Origin: JBFHER01 sp041584055
Lineage (GTDB): Bacteria; Bacteroidota; Bacteroidia; Bacteroidales; UBA5342
DNA: 21,991 bases
NCBI GenBank assembly: GCA_041584055.1
Contig: JBFHER010000031.1
Span: forward strand, 1-21,991
Reading direction: 5' to 3'
Shown here: positions 7,873 through 15,618 of the stretch, one piece after another
Layout of the letters: the number at the start of each line of letters is the position of its first letter
How positions within the stretch are numbered: the stretch's first letter is position 1
The notes under the pieces: generated by a model
What the model was told of the DNA's origin: nothing
What the model saw: only the letters and a program-made list of their open reading frames with translations
The model's database searches: none
Position numbers and translations under genes: made by a program

Positions 7873-9022
7873 TGTGCCTAGCAATTACCATTTTAAGTAT
7901 TTCTGATGTGCCTTCTCCAATCTGAAGGATCCGTTGATCTCTGTAAAAACGTTCAATGTCATTCTCCGAGACAAGGCCAATTGCGCCATGAATCTGAATG
8001 GCTTCATCAGCAACTTCTTTTGCCACTTCTGAACAGTAAAGTTTCGCTATGGCCGCCTCTCTGCCAAAAGGTTGCTTGTTATCCTTTAGCCAACAGGTAT
8101 TATAAAGCATGTTTCTTGCAAGTTCTATCTTCTTATCCATTTCAGCAAGTTTAAAGCGAATACTCTGAAATTTTGAAATGGTCCGACCAAACTGAACACG
8201 TTTACCGGCATATGCTTTCGACAGTTCAAAAGCGCCCTGAGCAAGTCCCAATCCCATGGCTGCAATTGACAGGCGCCCTCCGTCCAGGGTTTCCAACATT
8301 ATGTGCGCTCCTTTTCCCTTTTCGCCAAGCAGTTTGGATTGGGGAACTTTACAATTATCAAAATGCAGTTTGCCCGTATCCGCAGCTCGCCAAACCATTT
8401 TACCGTTGATCACCGAACGGGAGAAACCCTTTATGCCATAATCAAGCAGTATTGCAGACAATTCCGGCTTCCCGTCTTTTTCTCCGGTGACAGCCTGTAT
8501 GGTGACTCCTGCAGCCATTTCAGACGAAGAATTTGTAATGAAAACCTTTGAGCCGTTCACAAGCCAATGGGCACCATCCAATCGTGCTGTGGTTTTAACA
8601 CCGGTTGCGTCCGATCCCGCACTTTCTTCGGTTAAACCAAAAGCCCACAAGTGATCCCCTTTTGTCAATTTTGGGAGGTAGGATTGCTTTTGTTCTTCGG
8701 TACCATATTTATAAATCGGATGCAAGCCAAGTGAATTATGGGCTGCAATGGTTGCTGCCTGAGACCCATCAACGCGTGCAAGCTCTTCAACAGCAATGAT
8801 GTACGACAGTGTATCTAAACCCTGTCCGCCATAAGTTTGAGGAATTTGTATTCCCAATAGTCCCAACTTGCCCATTTTTCGTGTTAAGTCAACCGAAAAA
8901 CGCGCTTCTTTATCCAAATGCTGGGCTTCCGGTTTTATGGTTTCTTCGGCAAACTGTCTGATTTTTTCCCGAAAAGAAATATGCTGTCCTGTAATAAGTG
9001 GATGCTTATTCGAATTTTCCAT
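7862..9022 (-). CDS. acyl-CoA dehydrogenase, likely branched/short-chain (putative isovaleryl-CoA step)
   Basis: This 386-residue flavoprotein removes two hydrogens from the alpha-beta bond of an acyl-CoA and passes electrons to ETF. Motifs include FGLTEESAGSDATGVKTTAR (FAD/substrate binding), GKRVQFGRTISKFQSIRFKLA and QIHGAIG. The C-terminal segment QIGEGTSEI places the catalytic base at E370, the SCAD-type position. True isovaleryl-CoA dehydrogenases have Ala there (GAGTSE) and carry the base earlier, in a DLERL-like helix that here reads LDGGRLSIAA without Glu. By position between carboxylase alpha and IPP isomerase it should feed methylcrotonyl-CoA to the carboxylase, so isovaleryl-CoA is the likely substrate, but the active site points to the SCAD/2-methylacyl type. 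The start is 9 bp after the carboxylase alpha stop. Confidence 0.9.
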   Translation of the reverse strand: MENSNKHPLITGQHISFREKIRQFAEETIKPEAQHLDKEARFSVDLTRKMGKLGLLGIQIPQTYGGQGLDTLSYIIAVEELARVDGSQAATIAAHNSLGLHPIYKYGTEEQKQSYLPKLTKGDHLWAFGLTEESAGSDATGVKTTARLDGAHWLVNGSKVFITNSSSEMAAGVTIQAVTGEKDGKPELSAILLDYGIKGFSRSVINGKMVWRAADTGKLHFDNCKVPQSKLLGEKGKGAHIMLETLDGGRLSIAAMGLGLAQGAFELSKAYAGKRVQFGRTISKFQSIRFKLAEMDKKIELARNMLYNTCWLKDNKQPFGREAAIAKLYCSEVAKEVADEAIQIHGAIGLVSENDIERFYRDQRILQIGEGTSEILKMVIARHNGI

Positions 9023-9031
9023 TTAAAATAT

Positions 9032-10993
9032 TTAGTTGTGATTAATAATCAATAGTAAGTCGTCCTGTTGGAGTTGTTGTCCCTCAGAGATATTTATTTT
9101 TGTTACAATTCCATTTGTATTGGCCTGAATGTTGTTTTCAATTTTCATGGATTCCATGATTAACAATGGTTCGCCTCGTTTTATCACTGAACCTTCATGA
9201 ACATTAATCTTAACGACCTTTCCGGGCAATTGAGCCCGCAACTCATGACAACCACGCTTTTTTGCGGTTTGCTTATTTGATTGTTTATTTTGATGCCGTT
9301 TTATTAGAAACCGGAGTCCATTTACAAAACAAAAAAGCCCATCAGCATCTCCGGATTCAAGATGAATGTTATGATACCGTATGTTTTCCAGATTAAAAGA
9401 AAGGCTTTTCCCCTGATTTTCAATTTCGGCATAATGCACTTCTTTGTTATTTATGCGGAGGCGCAGTTCCGAAGCTGTTTTTTTTATAAACGCTACATTA
9501 TAAATGTGATCATCGATAAAAATGGAGAAAGGCACGTTCCGCCAAAAGCCAATCTGGTGCCACACATTTTCTTCGCCAGAAGAATGGTGATTTGGTTTCC
9601 GTAAGGCAACGCATCCCGGTATCACATTCGCTTCAATTTCGGTACGTAGTGTTTTAAGTTGTTTTGAAAACTCATTGGAGGTATCATCCAACAAGGTTGT
9701 ATGGAAACGATTCTTTACAAAGGCATTGGATGCCATGATCAGGTTTAAAAATGTTGAATTAGTCACAACACCTGCGTATTGGGTTTCACGCAATGCACTT
9801 TCCATCTTTTTGATGGCTTCATTGCGATTCTGAGACCAGCAAATCACCTTGCTTAACAATGCGTCATAGGATAAAGAGAGCACTTGAGGACTGTCTATGG
9901 CAGTTTCATACCGGATGCCATGCTGTTTTTTCAAAGAAATGCTTCTTATTGTTCCGGGACTGGCAGTAAAACCATTTTCAGCATCTTCCGCATACACCCT
10001 GCATTCAAGGGCATGACCATTGACTGTCACATCATTTTGCCTAATGGAAAGTGCTTCACCCATGGCACTTTTAATTTGTTGTTCAATCAGGTCAATTCCT
10101 GTGATTTCTTCTGTCACAGGGTGTTCAACCTGTATGCGGGTATTCATTTCCAAGAAATAGAAGTCATTCTCATTCACAAGGAATTCAACTGTTCCCACGC
10201 TGTTATAGTCAACAAAATGGCAGATTCGAAGCGCGGCATCTAACATCTTCTGCCGCAGTAGCTCCGGGAGATTATTGACCGGTGCCTCTTCAATTATTTT
10301 CTGAAATCGACGCTGTACAGAGCATTCACGTTCGTAAAGGTGAACAGCATTTCCATAGTTATCACCCAGTACCTGAACTTCAATGTGTCTGGCTTTTGAA
10401 ATGTATTGTTCAGCAAAAATGCTTCCTGAACCAAATAGATTTAAGGCTTCTCTTGCTGCCTTTTCAAGTGCATTGCTCAGATCAGTAATATGTTCAACAA
10501 TTTGCATGCCTTTGCCACCACCACCGTTGTTTGCTTTAATGATGACCGGCAAATCATTCCTTTTAATTACTGATTTTAGACTTTCCGCTGAACCCGACCA
10601 GTTTTTCAAAACAGGGATATCCAACTCTTTGGCAAGGCACAAGGCTTCCTCCTTGTTTGCCATCTTTTTAATGATCGCAGGAGAAGGGCCGATCCAAATA
10701 AGTTTGTTCGCGGCACACATGGTCGCAAATTCAGCATTCTCCGATAAAAAACCATAGCCCGGATGCACGGCATTAGCACCACATTTGAGGGCAGCATCAA
10801 CCATCACCTGAAGGTTTAAAAAGCTTTTAGTTAAATCCTCGTCCACAGGAACACACGTATCCGCCAGGGAAAGGTAGTTCAGGTCTTGATCCGATTTGCT
10901 GACGGGAACTGCAACTTTCAAGCCCATCTTATGAGCAGTGCGAAGTATGCGTTGCGCTATCTCGCCACGGTTTGCAATAAATATTTTCGTCAT
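9032..10993 (-). CDS. biotin-dependent acyl-CoA carboxylase alpha subunit, probable methylcrotonyl-CoA carboxylase
   Basis: The protein has 653 residues: biotin carboxylase, linker and biotin-carrier (BCCP) domains in one chain. The N-terminal domain starts KIFIANRGEIAQRILRTA, has the ATP-grasp loop NNGGGGKGMQ, RHIEVQVLGD and EMNTRIQVEHPVTEEITGID. The linker (about 450-575) is the least conserved part. The BCCP domain ends the protein with ESMKIENN; K617 is the biotinylated lysine, 36 residues from the end as expected. ESMK replaces the common EAMKM motif, a variant of this carboxylase group. It provides carboxy-biotin to the beta subunit encoded two genes upstream. A clear Shine-Dalgarno (AAAAGGAG at 11005-11012, 11 nt before the ATG) stands out in a genome that mostly lacks them. 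Substrate assignment rests on the operon. Confidence 0.92.
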   Translation of the reverse strand: MTKIFIANRGEIAQRILRTAHKMGLKVAVPVSKSDQDLNYLSLADTCVPVDEDLTKSFLNLQVMVDAALKCGANAVHPGYGFLSENAEFATMCAANKLIWIGPSPAIIKKMANKEEALCLAKELDIPVLKNWSGSAESLKSVIKRNDLPVIIKANNGGGGKGMQIVEHITDLSNALEKAAREALNLFGSGSIFAEQYISKARHIEVQVLGDNYGNAVHLYERECSVQRRFQKIIEEAPVNNLPELLRQKMLDAALRICHFVDYNSVGTVEFLVNENDFYFLEMNTRIQVEHPVTEEITGIDLIEQQIKSAMGEALSIRQNDVTVNGHALECRVYAEDAENGFTASPGTIRSISLKKQHGIRYETAIDSPQVLSLSYDALLSKVICWSQNRNEAIKKMESALRETQYAGVVTNSTFLNLIMASNAFVKNRFHTTLLDDTSNEFSKQLKTLRTEIEANVIPGCVALRKPNHHSSGEENVWHQIGFWRNVPFSIFIDDHIYNVAFIKKTASELRLRINNKEVHYAEIENQGKSLSFNLENIRYHNIHLESGDADGLFCFVNGLRFLIKRHQNKQSNKQTAKKRGCHELRAQLPGKVVKINVHEGSVIKRGEPLLIMESMKIENNIQANTNGIVTKINISEGQQLQQDDLLLIINHN

Positions 10994-11010
10994 TTAAAAT
11001 TCATCTCCTT

Positions 11011-11796
11011 TTAAGCTTTCCATTTGGGTCGTCGTTTATCAAAAAAGGCCTTTAAGCCTTCTCGCCCGTTGGCCGATGCACGTAATTTTGCTAAAGAGCG
11101 TGCCGCATTGTGCATGCTCAGGCGGCCGTTTAAGACGCGATACTTCAAGCGTTTTATTTCATAAACAGCTTCTGGCGCTGCTTTTAATAAATCTCCTATC
11201 CATTTTTCTACTGTGGCATCAAGTTCATTGCCTGGTGCAACACGATCGGCCAATCCAATTTTTTCGGCTTCGTCAGCTTTGAACTGGGCTGCCCTGACCA
11301 TTAAATCATATGCCTTGAATACGCCAATGCGCTGAACCACATACTTTAAAATGTTTGACGGCGCAATTCCCAATCGCACTTCACTAAAACGAAACGAAGC
11401 CTCAGAATCCACCACCACATGATCGCATGCGGCCATTAAACCTATTCCCCCTCCGAAAACATTTCCGTGTACCCTGGCAACAATGGGAATCTGACATTTT
11501 TCCATGGTCCGAAATAATCTTCCCAAACGCAAACTGTCAAAGTAGTTGGTCAATGAATAACGTTTTGCAACCGTCCGCATGCGGTTTAAATCTGCTCCGG
11601 AACAAAAAGAAGTTCCACTGCCCTTCAGTACGATTGCTCGTATGGCTGATTTCTGCTGTGCCCTTCGCAACACCTGCATCAATTCGCTAATCATGGATGG
11701 CGAAAGCGCATTATGGGCTTCGGGACGATACAGGGTAATGGTCAATACCTTTTTGTCGTCTGACAGAATTGTTTGTATGTTTTTAAATTCCTGCAT
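11011..11796 (-). CDS. enoyl-CoA hydratase/isomerase family protein, probable methylglutaconyl-CoA hydratase
   Basis: This 261-residue crotonase-fold enzyme probably hydrates 3-methylglutaconyl-CoA to HMG-CoA. It shows ITLYRPEAHNALSPSMISEL, the oxyanion-hole segments SFCSGADLNRM and VHGNVFGGGIGLMAACD, and FRFSEVRLGIAPSNI, whose Glu corresponds to the catalytic acid of enoyl-CoA hydratase. The other hydratase Glu (in GGGxELA) is Gly here; GGGIGLMAACD followed by SEVRLG is the pattern of bacterial hydratases found in leucine operons. It sits between the two carboxylase subunit genes, 2 bp after the beta-subunit stop and 17 bp before the alpha-subunit start. The order beta subunit, hydratase, alpha subunit is the same as in liu-type leucine/isovalerate clusters. 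Confidence 0.9.
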   Translation of the reverse strand: MQEFKNIQTILSDDKKVLTITLYRPEAHNALSPSMISELMQVLRRAQQKSAIRAIVLKGSGTSFCSGADLNRMRTVAKRYSLTNYFDSLRLGRLFRTMEKCQIPIVARVHGNVFGGGIGLMAACDHVVVDSEASFRFSEVRLGIAPSNILKYVVQRIGVFKAYDLMVRAAQFKADEAEKIGLADRVAPGNELDATVEKWIGDLLKAAPEAVYEIKRLKYRVLNGRLSMHNAARSLAKLRASANGREGLKAFFDKRRPKWKA

Positions 11797-11798
11797 TC

Positions 11799-13403
11799 TT
11801 ACATTCGATAAACACCTCTCCTAACCTGATCTTTAAATGCGTTTCCAGACATGGCTAAACCCATGGCGAGAATTTCACGTGTATCCTGAGGATCAATTAT
11901 GCCATCATCCCAGATTCTGGCAGTGCTATAACAAGCCGAGCTTTCATCTTCATATTTTTTACGTATTTCTTTTTTCAATGTTTCTTCTTCATCCTTCCCC
12001 CATTTACCGCCGCTTGCCTGTATTTGTTCTCCTTTAATCATCGCCAGCACATTGGCAGCCTGCTCTCCTCCCATGACTGAGATTTTGGCATTGGGCCAGC
12101 AAAACAACAGATTTGGATCATATGCCCTTCCTGCCATTGCATAATTTCCAGCACCATAGGATCCACCAATAATGATTGTAAATTTTGGGACAGATGCTGT
12201 TGCAACAGCATGCACCATTTTTGCACCATTTTTAGCAATTCCACCGTGTTCTGCTTCCCGACCAACCATAAATCCTGAAATATTCTGCAAAAAGACAAGG
12301 GGAACTTTCCGGTGGTCACACAGGTCAATGAAATGCGTTCCTTTCAAGGCAGACTCAGAAAATAGGATCCCGTTATTGGCTATAATGCCAACCTGAAATC
12401 CCATGATGCGTGCAAAACCGGTTATCAGCGTTTTTCCAAACGCTGCCTTAAATTCCTGGAATTCGCTTCCATCAACAATCCTTGCAATAATTTCCAGTAT
12501 ATCAGGCAATTGTTTTGTGTCTTTTTGTATTAAACCATAGATTTCGTTGGCCGGATAAATTGGTTCTTTGTATGCTTTGTTTTGTAATTGCGGTTTATTG
12601 AAACGGAAGGTTTCGAATATGGATCTGCAAATATCGATGGCTTCCTGATCATTCTCTGCAATGTGGTCCACAACGCCTGACACTGAAGAATGTACATCAC
12701 CTCCTCCCAATTCTTCAGCACTTATTTCTTCCCCGGTGGCAGCTTTTACCAAAGGGGGACCTCCCAGAAAAATGGTGCCTTGATTGCGTACAATGATGGC
12801 TTCGTCGCTCATGGCCGGGATGTAAGCCCCTCCGGCAGTGCAGGACCCCATCACAATGGAAACCTGCGGAATGCTTTGTGCTGACATCTGCGATTGCAGG
12901 TAAAAGATTCGTCCAAAATGCTCTTTATCTGGAAAGACTTCCGTTTGCTGTGGTAAAAAAACACCTCCTGAATCTACCATAAAAACAGCTGGAAGCTTAT
13001 TTTGAAGTGCAATCTCAAGCGCACGAATGTGTTTTCGGATGGTTTCTTTAACATAAGTGCCCCCTTTAACGGTGGCATCGTTCGCAATAATCACTGTTTC
13101 ATGGCCTTGCACTAAACCTATTCCTGTCACAATACCTGCTGAAGGAAATTGATCGTCGTACATGCCATTTGTTGCCAATGCGGAGAGCTCCAGGAAAGGT
13201 GTTGCTGGGTCCAAAAGCAACTCAATACGCTCTCTTACAAGTAGTTTTCCCCTCTCCTTGTGACGTATAGCCATTGGAGATTCTGATCGTAAAACGACCT
13301 TGCGTAATTTGCGTTGCAACTCGGTTACTAAAAAATCAGAATGGTCTTTATTCATCTGAAATTCCGCACTGTCCGTATCAATATGTGTTTTAAGTACTTT
13401 CAA
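11799..13403 (-). CDS. acyl-CoA carboxylase beta (carboxyltransferase) subunit, probable methylcrotonyl-CoA carboxylase
   Basis: This 534-residue carboxyltransferase moves CO2 from biotin to 3-methylcrotonyl-CoA. Key segments are RERIELLLDPATPFLELSAL, PSAGIVTGIGLVQG, VDSGGVFLPQQTEVFPDKEH, the oxyanion region SCTAGGAYIPAMSDEAIIV, GPPLVKAATGEEISAEELGG, FLQNISGFMVGREAEHGG and GGSYGAGNYAMAGRAYDP. The last two and the VFLPQQ motif are typical of methylcrotonyl- rather than propionyl-CoA enzymes. The start is TTG at 13403: the next ATG is 16 codons in, but the intervening residues (THIDTDSAEFQMN) match the usual N-terminus of the family, and an in-frame stop lies just upstream. First gene of the seven-gene operon; its promoter should lie in 13404-13725. 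Confidence 0.93.
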   Translation of the reverse strand: MKVLKTHIDTDSAEFQMNKDHSDFLVTELQRKLRKVVLRSESPMAIRHKERGKLLVRERIELLLDPATPFLELSALATNGMYDDQFPSAGIVTGIGLVQGHETVIIANDATVKGGTYVKETIRKHIRALEIALQNKLPAVFMVDSGGVFLPQQTEVFPDKEHFGRIFYLQSQMSAQSIPQVSIVMGSCTAGGAYIPAMSDEAIIVRNQGTIFLGGPPLVKAATGEEISAEELGGGDVHSSVSGVVDHIAENDQEAIDICRSIFETFRFNKPQLQNKAYKEPIYPANEIYGLIQKDTKQLPDILEIIARIVDGSEFQEFKAAFGKTLITGFARIMGFQVGIIANNGILFSESALKGTHFIDLCDHRKVPLVFLQNISGFMVGREAEHGGIAKNGAKMVHAVATASVPKFTIIIGGSYGAGNYAMAGRAYDPNLLFCWPNAKISVMGGEQAANVLAMIKGEQIQASGGKWGKDEEETLKKEIRKKYEDESSACYSTARIWDDGIIDPQDTREILAMGLAMSGNAFKDQVRRGVYRM

Positions 13404-13659
13404 GTTCTTTAATTTCTATTAAAAAACAGACCAGATAAGGAAATGTTCTGCAATATGGCATTATTGTTAATATTTGTTTTGTCAAAGCGCAAACCCAAGG
13501 CTTCCTAAAGAGGACGGAATTCCAAATCGTATAATTCTTTTTGGGTCAACACCCAACTTTATTCCTGCTTGAGCCCTTCCGCTTCCTAAAAAATAAAACT
13601 TGATTTTAAGGTCAGAATTTGCAGCTTGATTATCTTAATGAATCAGGCCTTTAAAAAAG

Positions 13660-13671
13660 AAGGGATCCCTT
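13660..13671. promoter_or_regulatory. perfect 12-bp palindrome, possible operator
   Basis: AAGGGATCCCTT is its own reverse complement. It ends immediately before the -33-like TTC of the promoter candidate for the glycan genes, a position suited to a dimeric regulator. No second copy was seen nearby, so the assignment is tentative. Confidence 0.25.
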
Positions 13672-13701
13672 TTCGGTTTTAAATGAAAAGAGTTAGATTT
13701 A
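13672..13701 (+). promoter_or_regulatory. candidate promoter of the glycosyltransferase operon
   Basis: TTC at 13672-13674, exactly 19 bp spacing, then TAGATTTA at 13694-13701 match the Bacteroidota TTG-N19-TAnnTTTG promoter with one mismatch in each half. A transcript starting about 7 bp later would have a leader of roughly 18 nt before the GTG at 13726. Confidence 0.45.
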
Positions 13702-13725
13702 CAAAAGCGAATAAAACGACTGGAC

Positions 13726-14844
13726 GTGAATATCGGATTTGATGCAAAAAGGGCCTTTTATAACAAAGGCGGACTGGGTAATTATAGTAGAAATTCTATT
13801 TTTTACTTTCATAAATTTACGGATGGATATAACATTCATTTATACACGCCTTCGTTGAAAAACGCGGTGCATTTTAAAGTCCCTGACGGCGTCAGGGTAA
13901 GTACCCCATCGTATTTATATCCGGGCTTTCTCAAGTCATATTGGCGAACCAAAGGCATTCTCAGCCAATTACAGAAGGACAAAATTGATATATATCACGG
14001 TTTAAGCAATGAACTGCCGTTAAATATTCACAAGTCAAATATTAAAAGTGTTGTCACAATTCACGATTTGATTTTTCTGCGTTACCCCCATTTCTACAAG
14101 GATGTAGATCGGTGGACCTATAAAAAGAAGTTCTTCTATAGCTCTGAAGTTGCAGACGTGGTTGTGGCTGTAAGTCAACAGACGAAAAACGATCTGATTG
14201 AGTTTTACAAGGTCTCACCACAAAAAATAAAAGTGATATATCAGGGATGTGACCCGGAATATTTTAATAAAAAAACAGCGGAAGAATTGGCTCAGGTCAG
14301 ATCAAACTATAATTTACCTGTAAATTTTATCCTTACGGTTGGTACCATTGAAGAACGAAAAAACCTTCTAAGTCTTTTAAGAACGCTGAATGATAAAGCC
14401 CTTGACATCCCACTTGTTGTGGTTGGGCAGGAAACGGAATATACCGCCCTTGCAAAGCAGTACATCGCCCATCATAATATGACCAAACAGGTGATCTTTC
14501 TGCATCAGGCAACTAATTTTGAATTATCATGCCTTTATCAAATGGCCTTTCTTTCTATCTATCCCTCACTTTTTGAGGGATTTGGTATTCCGGTAATAGA
14601 ATCTTTGGCCTCCGGAACACCTGTGATCACATCCAAGGGTACATGTTTAGAAGAGGCCGGTGGAAAAGGTGCCTTGTTTGTAAATCCCGGAAGTACGGAA
14701 GAAATTGCGGGTGCCATCGAAACTTTGATTACGAATTCGGAGCTGAGGACGAATTTAATTGAAGAAGGAGCAAAACATGTAAAGAAATTCCACGGTGAAA
14801 AACTGGCAAAGAAGCTAAATAAACTGTATCAATCCCTTGTATAA
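13726..14844 (+). CDS. glycosyltransferase family 4 (GT-B fold)
   Basis: This 372-residue retaining glycosyltransferase has the two-domain GT-B fold. The N-terminal acceptor domain starts MNIGFDAKRAFYNKGGLGNY, with glycine-rich loop KGGLGNYSR. The C-terminal nucleotide-sugar domain has ILTVGTIEERKNL, IYPSLFEGFGIPVIESLASG and FVNPGSTEEI; the E-x7-E motif is E284 and E292. No membrane segment; it likely acts at the inner face of the inner membrane on a lipid-linked glycan. The start is GTG. It is the first of four genes with gaps or overlaps of a few bases and ends 3 bp before the next glycosyltransferase. Sugar specificity cannot be inferred. Confidence 0.92.
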   Translation: MNIGFDAKRAFYNKGGLGNYSRNSIFYFHKFTDGYNIHLYTPSLKNAVHFKVPDGVRVSTPSYLYPGFLKSYWRTKGILSQLQKDKIDIYHGLSNELPLNIHKSNIKSVVTIHDLIFLRYPHFYKDVDRWTYKKKFFYSSEVADVVVAVSQQTKNDLIEFYKVSPQKIKVIYQGCDPEYFNKKTAEELAQVRSNYNLPVNFILTVGTIEERKNLLSLLRTLNDKALDIPLVVVGQETEYTALAKQYIAHHNMTKQVIFLHQATNFELSCLYQMAFLSIYPSLFEGFGIPVIESLASGTPVITSKGTCLEEAGGKGALFVNPGSTEEIAGAIETLITNSELRTNLIEEGAKHVKKFHGEKLAKKLNKLYQSLV

Positions 14845-14847
14845 CTC

Positions 14848-15618
14848 ATGATTCGGATCTCTGCTGTAATAATAACGAAAAATGAGCAATCAACCATTGA
14901 CAAATGTTTAAAGTCACTCGTTGACGTTGTTGATGAGGTTATTGTTTTTGACAGTTTTTCCACGGATGAGACGGAAGCAATATGCAAATCATTTCAATCG
15001 GTTCGGTTTTTTCAACATAAATTTGATAATTTTTCAAATCAAAAGAACCGTGGGAATGCGGAAGCTGCAAATGATTATATTTTAAGCCTGGATGCAGATG
15101 AAGTGCTTTCTGCTGAATTGCAAAAAGCAATTATTGGAATCAAGGAGAGTCCGGACTTTGATGTATACAGTTTTTCACGTCTGAATTATATTTCGGACCG
15201 CCCCATTAAACATGGATTATGGTATCCTGACCGAAAGGAACGCTTATTTAACAGAAACAAGGCCCATTGGAAAGGAGATGGTGTTCATGAAACATTAAAT
15301 TATAAGGGGGCGCTTAAAAAAAACATCAATGCGAATATATTACATTATTCCTATGAAAGCATCCATGCATTTAAGGAAAAAGCAAAAATCTATTCCGATC
15401 TTTGGGCCGAGAATAAATTCAATAAGAAGAAGTCTGTTGGGAGTTTGTCTCCATCTTTGCATTGTGTCTGGACATGGTTGAGAGGCTTCATTTTGAAGCA
15501 GGCATTCCTGGATGGAACCACAGGAATGTTACTCTTAAATGCACAGGCCAGGGATACATACATGAAATACAAAAAACTTTATCGTTTAAATACAAATGGA
15601 AGAATACACAAAAGCTGA
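14848..15618 (+). CDS. glycosyltransferase family 2, WaaE/KdtX-like
   Basis: The protein has 256 residues. The GT-A domain begins ISAVIITKNEQSTIDKCLKS, followed by EVIVFDSFSTDET, FDNFSNQKNRG and the metal-binding motif LDADEVLS (D82 and D84). The central part RPIKHGLWYPDRKERLFNR and HWKGDGVHETL is the signature of the WaaE/KdtX subgroup, which adds a hexose to lipopolysaccharide inner core or related glycans. It is followed by a short C-terminal region with an aromatic helix (HCVWTWLRGFILKQAFL) that probably contacts the membrane. It begins 3 bp after the GT4 gene and overlaps the TsaC gene by 23 bp, so translation of the two is likely coupled. Confidence 0.9.
   Translation: MIRISAVIITKNEQSTIDKCLKSLVDVVDEVIVFDSFSTDETEAICKSFQSVRFFQHKFDNFSNQKNRGNAEAANDYILSLDADEVLSAELQKAIIGIKESPDFDVYSFSRLNYISDRPIKHGLWYPDRKERLFNRNKAHWKGDGVHETLNYKGALKKNINANILHYSYESIHAFKEKAKIYSDLWAENKFNKKKSVGSLSPSLHCVWTWLRGFILKQAFLDGTTGMLLLNAQARDTYMKYKKLYRLNTNGRIHKS

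Larger units (their letters stand above)
13404..13725. other. divergent intergenic region with hairpin, palindrome and a possible gene remnant
   Basis: These 322 bp separate the operon start (-) from the glycosyltransferase start (+). They contain a 6-bp stem with 4-nt loop at 13541-13556 (TTGGGT caac ACCCAA), a perfect 12-bp palindrome AAGGGATCCCTT at 13660-13671 abutting the + strand promoter candidate, and a - strand frame of 49 residues at about 13484-13630 without a start codon that reads like protein (LGSGRAQAGIKLGVDPK then RIIRFGIPSSLGSLG). For the - strand operon no exact TAnnTTTG was found; TTGACA at 13472-13477 (- strand) has only weak matches downstream. Confidence 0.4.

Noticed and set aside
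7873..7884. TTG start for the IPP isomerase
   Set aside because: It would add four residues deeper into the upstream gene; the ATG at 7872 fits the usual short N-terminus before RKKDHL.
12038..12328. A 96-codon - strand frame inside the carboxylase beta gene
   Set aside because: It is an out-of-frame reading of the conserved carboxyltransferase sequence on the same strand, with no domain of its own.
9032..13403. Propionyl-CoA or acetyl-CoA carboxylase
   Set aside because: The beta subunit carries methylcrotonyl-type segments (VFLPQQTEVFPD, NISGFMVG) and a methylglutaconyl-CoA hydratase-like gene lies between the subunits.
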